IMG/VR virus record: IMGVR_UViG_3300047586_000361
Coordinates: 1 to 23,006 of that record
DNA from: a virus
Reading direction: 5' to 3' (one strand)
DNA: 23,006 nt
Part shown: positions 19,035-23,006 of the stretch, one piece after another
Layout of the letters: each line of letters begins with the position of its first letter
How positions within the stretch are numbered: the first letter of the stretch is position 1
Translations under genes and position numbers: made by a program
Notes under the pieces: model-generated
What the model was told of the DNA's origin: nothing
Databases searched by the model: none
What the model saw: the letters and a program-made list of their open reading frames with translations, nothing else

Positions 19035-19300
19035 CAGGACAGGATGTGGGCGTGCTTGAGTTCACAAGCGCAGATGTCGCCCTTGCGCTGACGGGAATGA
19101 AGTTCGTCAAGCACTTCAGGTGGATTTCCGCTACCGCCTCGGGGCATAAGTGTGTGGTGACGTCGCATTCTGGGAGCGTCCTTTTCGAGAGTGAGGCGGA
19201 CGGGGCGAAGTTCATCGATGTGCACCCATTGTACAAAATCGTGAACGGGCTTACCATTGACACGTTGGACAGCGGGAAGCTGTTCGTGTATTTAGCATAG
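19031..19300 (+). CDS. Hypothetical small virion-module protein (89 aa)
   Basis: An 89-residue beta-rich product (VGVLEFTSADVAL, CVVTSHSGSVLFESEADG). The ATG overlaps the previous stop as ATGA. It lies between the repeat protein and a 96-residue beta protein, so a structural role is likely, but no family is recognised. It has no transmembrane or signal segment. Confidence 0.45.
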   Translation: MTGQDVGVLEFTSADVALALTGMKFVKHFRWISATASGHKCVVTSHSGSVLFESEADGAKFIDVHPLYKIVNGLTIDTLDSGKLFVYLA

Positions 19301-19321
19301 AGGCAGAGGCTGGAGGAAAGC

Positions 19322-19612
19322 ATGGCAACAACGAACTCGATGACGAACCTGATCACGATGAACGCGCAAGGGGACACCGCGCGCGTGGCGGTGAAGTTCC
19401 GCCTCGCGGGGGTGATTGCGGTGGCGAACAGTCCCACCGCGCTGCCGCTGTTGCGTCTCACGGACAACGCGGGGGCGGTGGATATCATCCCGCTGGCGAA
19501 GGGGCGGACCGCGGCGCTGACAATCATCGCAAAGTTCGATCCCCCGATCGAGGTCGTAGGGATCAAGGCGACGAGCCTTGCCAACATGAGTGTTCGCATA
19601 CAGGTGAGGTAG
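19322..19612 (+). CDS. Small beta-rich virion-type protein
   Basis: A 96-residue product: N-terminal MATTNSMTNLITM, then three to four strands (RVAVKFRLAGVIAVA, ALTIIAKFDPPIEVVGIKA) and a final strand. Its overall layout resembles the protein at 16341-16655, suggesting small head or fibre accessory proteins of one type. GGAGGAAAGC precedes ATG 19322. Function is unknown. Confidence 0.5.
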   Translation: MATTNSMTNLITMNAQGDTARVAVKFRLAGVIAVANSPTALPLLRLTDNAGAVDIIPLAKGRTAALTIIAKFDPPIEVVGIKATSLANMSVRIQVR

Positions 19613-19616
19613 AAAG

Positions 19617-19772
19617 ATGCCTGGAAAGAAAGGGATCGTCTCCAAAGCGCAGCAGGGGTATATGTTCGCCAAGCATCCCAAGATGGCGGACAAGATGATG
19701 CACGAGGCGCAAGCGGCAGGGGTTGATACCAAGCACCTGCCCAAGCACGCGAAGAAGAAGAAGAAAGCATAG
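19617..19772 (+). CDS. Small basic phage protein (51 aa)
   Basis: A 51-residue product, starting MPGKKGIVSKAQQGYMFAK and ending with a run of Lys (KHAKKKKKA). The 'SKAQQ..m' opening is shared with tiny basic proteins often encoded in phage structural operons, presumably nucleic-acid-binding or head-associated. The start lies 4 nt after the preceding stop and the end lies 12 nt before the next gene, which has its own start. Confidence 0.6.
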   Translation: MPGKKGIVSKAQQGYMFAKHPKMADKMMHEAQAAGVDTKHLPKHAKKKKKA

Positions 19773-19784
19773 GGACGTAGCGGC

Positions 19785-20819
19785 ATGGCAACCCTTGCGA
19801 AGTGGTCAGGACGGCGTCTGGTCACACGATCGAATCCAGAGTGGTTCCCGGGGAATAGCGTCTTCTGTGGGGCGCCGATCCTTCTGGGGGATGGAAGGAC
19901 GCTCTGGCAGTATTCGCAAGGGTCGAACATGATTCTGCGCCTTCCCTATGCGCAGACAAACTTCACTTCTACCCCTGGGGAGAAGGAAGCAGAAGCGGGA
20001 AACTACCTGCACGGAGCCTTCTACTACAACGATTGCGTGTACATGCTGGGGACTGTGGGGAACACAGTCATATTGAAGAAAGTGAACGTTCTCACTGGGG
20101 CGACTTCTACGACAGATCTTTTCAACGTTCCCAGCGGAGCCAACGATCGCTTGCGCGACGTGTACATGTGCTTCGATGGAAGTGACTACGTGGGAATTGT
20201 GTTTTACGAATCACAAACTGGCGTGCGCGTATACTCGTATCGCATGTCGACGGGAGTTGTGGCGCTACTTATCACCGAATCGACACAGTCGATAAACGCG
20301 ACGGGAATCGGAACGCTGGGGGGAGTTTTCTACTATTCATACAGTCACTTCCCTGCCGGAATGTCTATCGTCGGGGTCTGGGACATGAAAAGCATCGCGG
20401 TAACAGGAGGAGCGGCGACAACCATAGTGAGCAACAGCGCTGATTTCCTCGCAGTCGGGTGGAAGGGAAATCACATCCAAGGGACGAAGCTGTACAACAC
20501 ATCGAGAAACGCGAATGTTGACATTCCCGCTCTCGTGGGGGGAAGAGGTGCGATCTTCCTTGACGATAGCGGAACACCGTGGAAGATCTTTTTTCTGATG
20601 GACACAGACGCGCAAGAACGCTCAGGTTCGACACTGGTGAACTCGAATCCGTTCACAGCGAATGCGTGCTTTCTCGCACAGGGGGGAGTGTTTCCCTGGC
20701 GTTCGGACGAGGACTGGCATCCCAACGCTCCAGTTGAGACGATTCCGCGGCACATCGTCTGGGGATGTGGCAACGGAGGGTGGGTCGAGCTTGCGCCCAA
20801 GGGACGGGAGATTATATGA
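19785..20819 (+). CDS. Beta-propeller-like virion protein (344 aa)
   Basis: A 344-residue product without a signal peptide. It shows repeated strand pairs with aromatic/Gly turns spaced about 40-50 residues apart (YNDCVYMLGT, DGSDYVGIVFYES, LGGVFYYSYS, DDSGTPWKIFFLM), in the manner of a propeller or solenoid. This would fit a tail hub, tail spike body or adhesin, but no catalytic motif is visible. Codons are more A/T-rich than in the capsid genes. It ends ATATGAC, where its TGA overlaps the next ATG. Confidence 0.5.
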   Translation: MATLAKWSGRRLVTRSNPEWFPGNSVFCGAPILLGDGRTLWQYSQGSNMILRLPYAQTNFTSTPGEKEAEAGNYLHGAFYYNDCVYMLGTVGNTVILKKVNVLTGATSTTDLFNVPSGANDRLRDVYMCFDGSDYVGIVFYESQTGVRVYSYRMSTGVVALLITESTQSINATGIGTLGGVFYYSYSHFPAGMSIVGVWDMKSIAVTGGAATTIVSNSADFLAVGWKGNHIQGTKLYNTSRNANVDIPALVGGRGAIFLDDSGTPWKIFFLMDTDAQERSGSTLVNSNPFTANACFLAQGGVFPWRSDEDWHPNAPVETIPRHIVWGCGNGGWVELAPKGREII

Positions 20820-21709
20820 CGTTGCTTGAGATTCGTACCGCGGTGTGGGAAGAACTCGGGGAGCCGCCGAACTGCGACCCCGCGGACGAGGTGAGTCTTG
20901 CGCGCCTCAATGGGTGGATCAACAGGGCGTACAAGAAGATCCTGTTCTGGAAGTTCCCTGACGGGTCGCAGGTACGGTTTCCCGCGACGGAGGGAGAGGT
21001 CTTCTTCAAGACAAGTGCGCCGACGGGGACGATCGTGGGGGCGACCCTGTCGACGATCACACTGGGGGCGGGGGCGGGATCGAATGACGATCAGTACAAC
21101 GGGTGGATGATCGAGACGACAGAGGGGAAGTCGTTGATCGTCGCCTATGACGGAGCAGGAAAGACGGCGACCCTCGCGGTTGCACTGGGCGCCATTCCCT
21201 CGGGAGCGTACACGCTTTCCAAACGCTTCATGAAGTTCTGCGGACCTCTGGATGTGGGGGTTGCAGACAACGTCGCTCTTTCCAGCGTCACAGAGATCAA
21301 GGAAGTGCAGAAGCTGATGCTTCTTGACGGAGAGGTGGAGATCGTTCCTGCGCAGAGAACGGACAGCTTCTCGGGATGGTTGAGAACCCCGGGGAGGCCC
21401 TCGACGTATCTGAGAAGAGGGGCGCAGATCATCTTCGACTGCCCTGTGGACGAGGAGCTTTGGTTCGCCATGGAGTACGCGAAGATCCCCCCTGACTTGA
21501 CGGAGGACGGGGACGAGCCGCAGATGCCCGAGACGTTCCACGAGGCGGTGATGATGTGGGCGCTGTGGCGGGGATATCACTGGATGCAGGAAACGGACAT
21601 GGCGTACAGCACCAAGCAGGACATCATGGACTTCATGAGGACGACCAGGGCGCCGTTGGAGATGGCCGCGGAGAGGGAAGACGCGGGAGTGGAGGTGAAC
21701 TTTGGGTAG
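20816..21709 (+). CDS. Head-tail adaptor protein
   Basis: A 297-residue product. N-terminal helices MTLLEIRTAVWEELG and LARLNGWINRAYKKILFW (about 29-46) match the start of phage adaptor/connector proteins that bind below the portal. These have the pattern 'tl.elr..v...lg......a.ln.wiN.ay..i'. The middle is a beta-insertion (about 57-120) and the C-terminal 50 residues are helical (FHEAVMMWALWRGYHWMQE...). It overlaps the previous gene as ATGA. It would link portal and tail in a short-tailed virion. The family call is moderate. Confidence 0.65.
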   Translation: MTLLEIRTAVWEELGEPPNCDPADEVSLARLNGWINRAYKKILFWKFPDGSQVRFPATEGEVFFKTSAPTGTIVGATLSTITLGAGAGSNDDQYNGWMIETTEGKSLIVAYDGAGKTATLAVALGAIPSGAYTLSKRFMKFCGPLDVGVADNVALSSVTEIKEVQKLMLLDGEVEIVPAQRTDSFSGWLRTPGRPSTYLRRGAQIIFDCPVDEELWFAMEYAKIPPDLTEDGDEPQMPETFHEAVMMWALWRGYHWMQETDMAYSTKQDIMDFMRTTRAPLEMAAEREDAGVEVNFG

Positions 21710-22397
21710 CCCGTCACAGTCGCGAGATTCAAGCTTTGAGTCGGCCCCTGCAGGGAGTGATCTTCTCTCGACGGTGGATACCGCGATCCAGTTTGAGAAG
21801 TTGGTCGAGCGCGAACGTCTGGAGCGGGAACATTTCTACGGACTCGCCGAGACGCAGAGCAAACATGGGTGGCACAAGAAGGGAAGCGCGAGGGCTTTCT
21901 TCCAGTCCGCCCCGCCCACGACGAAGCTCGATCCTCCCGCAAGCAATTTGGACGCCGACGATGATGGAAGGATCTTCGTCGATTCGGATGACTTTCTTCT
22001 TTATGCGCACGACGGGACGAAATGGCAGGGTCTTATCCGAGAACTGGCGCGCGTCTCGATTCAGGGAACCCTCGCAGTCGGGGCGAATGTCCTGCCGAGG
22101 ATTGTCTTTCCCAGAGCGGCTACGATCCTGAAGGTCAGCGCGTACTGCGAGACGGCGCCCACGGGGGCGTCCCTTCTCGTTGACATCAACAAGAACGGCG
22201 ACGCGGGACTTTCGATCTACAGCGGGGCGACGCGCCTGACTGTAGCGGCGGCGGCGAACGCGGGAAACACAATCGTCTTTCACGCGACGAACAAGATCCT
22301 CGCCGCTGACGACCAGCTCACAATCGACATTGACCAAGTCGGGTCGACAATTCCTGGGGCGGACTTCTCGATCACCATCGAGGTGCAGCTTGGCTGA
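21702..22397 (+). CDS. Head/tail fibre-like protein
   Basis: A 231-residue product starting from a TTG that has GGAGGTGA, close to the ideal SD, 6 nt upstream; it overlaps the previous gene by 8 nt. The N-terminal 60 residues are helical and charged (a probable virion anchor). Residues 75-105 contain DADDDGRIFVDSDDFLLYAHDGTKW, a collar-type turn motif. The C-terminal 110 residues are a beta-domain (ILKVSAYCETAPTGASLLVDI, DQLTIDIDQVGS, FSITIEVQLG) of a kind found in phage fibre and head-spike proteins. It is likely a virion surface component. Confidence 0.6.
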   Translation: MGSPSQSRDSSFESAPAGSDLLSTVDTAIQFEKLVERERLEREHFYGLAETQSKHGWHKKGSARAFFQSAPPTTKLDPPASNLDADDDGRIFVDSDDFLLYAHDGTKWQGLIRELARVSIQGTLAVGANVLPRIVFPRAATILKVSAYCETAPTGASLLVDINKNGDAGLSIYSGATRLTVAAAANAGNTIVFHATNKILAADDQLTIDIDQVGSTIPGADFSITIEVQLG

Positions 22398-23006
22398 GAA
22401 TCTGACAAGCGTCGAGAGGACGGGAACCGTCGACAAGGGGGCGTCGGCGGTGGAGACGTTTCCCATCGATGCGTGGGAGTTCAATCCCGTCGCGGCGCTT
22501 CTGACGCTTCGCACTCCGTGGAAGCTTCTTGCGATTGCCGCAGACGTGAGCACTTCGACGGATCTGGCAAGCAGAAATCCGGTGCTTCTCGCGGGGCAGA
22601 TCGGCTACGAGACGGATACCCTCAGTTTCAAGATTGGCGATGGGACAACGGCATACAACACGCTGACGTATGCGTATCGGGGATTGCCTGTTGCAGGGGA
22701 GCCAAGCCTCGGGACGCCTCACCGGTTTCCTACTACTGGCACTACCTCCCGGCTACTGACTAATGCTCTTGCTTTTCCAGCAGTCGGGGCTTGGAGTGCT
22801 GCGCAAACGGCGCAAGGACCGGACGGTATTAAGGAAATACTTTGCACAGTCTACGCTGACATAAATGTCAGCGTGGCGAACACACTTACTACTGTAGAAT
22901 TGATGTTCAGCGACAATAATTCAAATACTCCCACATTCAATACTTGCCATTCCTATTTCATATTCGAGTTTTGCCCCAGTGCGGCAGCGGGTTCCTTCCG
23001 ACAGCA
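22390..23006 (+). CDS. Tail fibre/receptor-binding protein, N-terminal part (cut by window edge)
   Basis: The frame is open for 205 codons from a TTG at 22390 (GAGGTG 4 nt upstream, 8-nt overlap with the preceding gene) to the window end. Residues 62-94 hold RNPVLLAGQIGYETD then FKIGDGTTAYNTL, the well-known 'NPvL..GEiGyetDt..fKiGDG.T.wn.L' motif of phage tail fibres (major tropism determinant N-terminal-type domain). This anchors a receptor-binding protein to the virion. From about residue 150 the codons become A/T-rich (AAT, ATA, ACT), and a 22-bp inverted repeat lies at 22853-22874. Confidence 0.75.
   Translation, partial: MAENLTSVERTGTVDKGASAVETFPIDAWEFNPVAALLTLRTPWKLLAIAADVSTSTDLASRNPVLLAGQIGYETDTLSFKIGDGTTAYNTLTYAYRGLPVAGEPSLGTPHRFPTTGTTSRLLTNALAFPAVGAWSAAQTAQGPDGIKEILCTVYADINVSVANTLTTVELMFSDNNSNTPTFNTCHSYFIFEFCPSAAAGSFRQ
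22853..22874. repeat. 10-bp inverted repeat inside the fibre gene
   Basis: ACGCTGACAT and ATGTCAGCGT are perfect 10-bp arms around a central AA. It lies in coding sequence where composition changes from G+C-rich to A+T-rich. No U-run follows on the right. Confidence 0.6.

Overview
The window looks like part of the genome of a tailed double-stranded DNA phage (or a prophage-like element) infecting an unidentified bacterium. The evidence is a morphogenesis module in canonical order: a small-terminase-like protein, large terminase, portal, scaffold-like protein, decoration-like protein, major capsid protein, head-tail adaptor and fibre proteins. Genes are very tightly packed, with many ATGA/GTGA/TGATG stop-start overlaps, and one tRNA gene is present. 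The DNA is G+C-rich, arginine AGG codons are common in the structural genes, and GTG and TTG starts backed by Shine-Dalgarno (SD) sequences are frequent. No tail-tube or tape-measure gene is visible, which fits a podovirus-like virion, but the module runs off the right end. The host cannot be named from this sequence.

Layout. (1) Positions 1-6102 read leftward. A leader, a tRNA-His(GTG) and a chain of mostly small genes lie downstream of a near-consensus sigma70-type promoter at 6073-6102. A second copy of nearly the same promoter at 3275-3304 drives the distal part. Recognisable products are an ArdA-like antirestriction protein, a Lar-like zinc ribbon, a DUF2493/YspA SLOG-fold protein, an MptE-like (DUF115) protein, a coiled-coil protein, and the start of a RecB/Cas4-type PD-(D/E)XK nuclease cut by the window edge. 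Many of the others are small Cys/His zinc-finger-like proteins. (2) Positions 6259-7672 read rightward. Four small, more A+T-rich conserved phage-type genes lie behind an extended -10 promoter and end at a strong intrinsic terminator (7689-7717). (3) Positions 7697-7861 hold a very small leftward ribbon-helix-helix-like gene. (4) Positions 7862-8513 have no gene. They contain six exact 8-bp iterons in a 3+3 opposed arrangement, a consensus DnaA box plus a near copy, three palindromes, a (CT)13 tract, and a short leftward transcription unit with its own extended -10 and terminator. I read this as a candidate replication origin with an associated small RNA. (5) Positions 8514 to the end are the rightward packaging, head and fibre module.

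The least ordinary parts are the candidate origin and small-RNA region (7862-8513), the twin leftward promoters, the fused early gene that keeps an internal ribosome binding site (6554-7024), the three-frame overlap at the portal 3' end (13090-13405), a tail protein with exact 22-residue periodicity (18399-19034), and a composition change with a 10-bp inverted repeat inside the last fibre gene.
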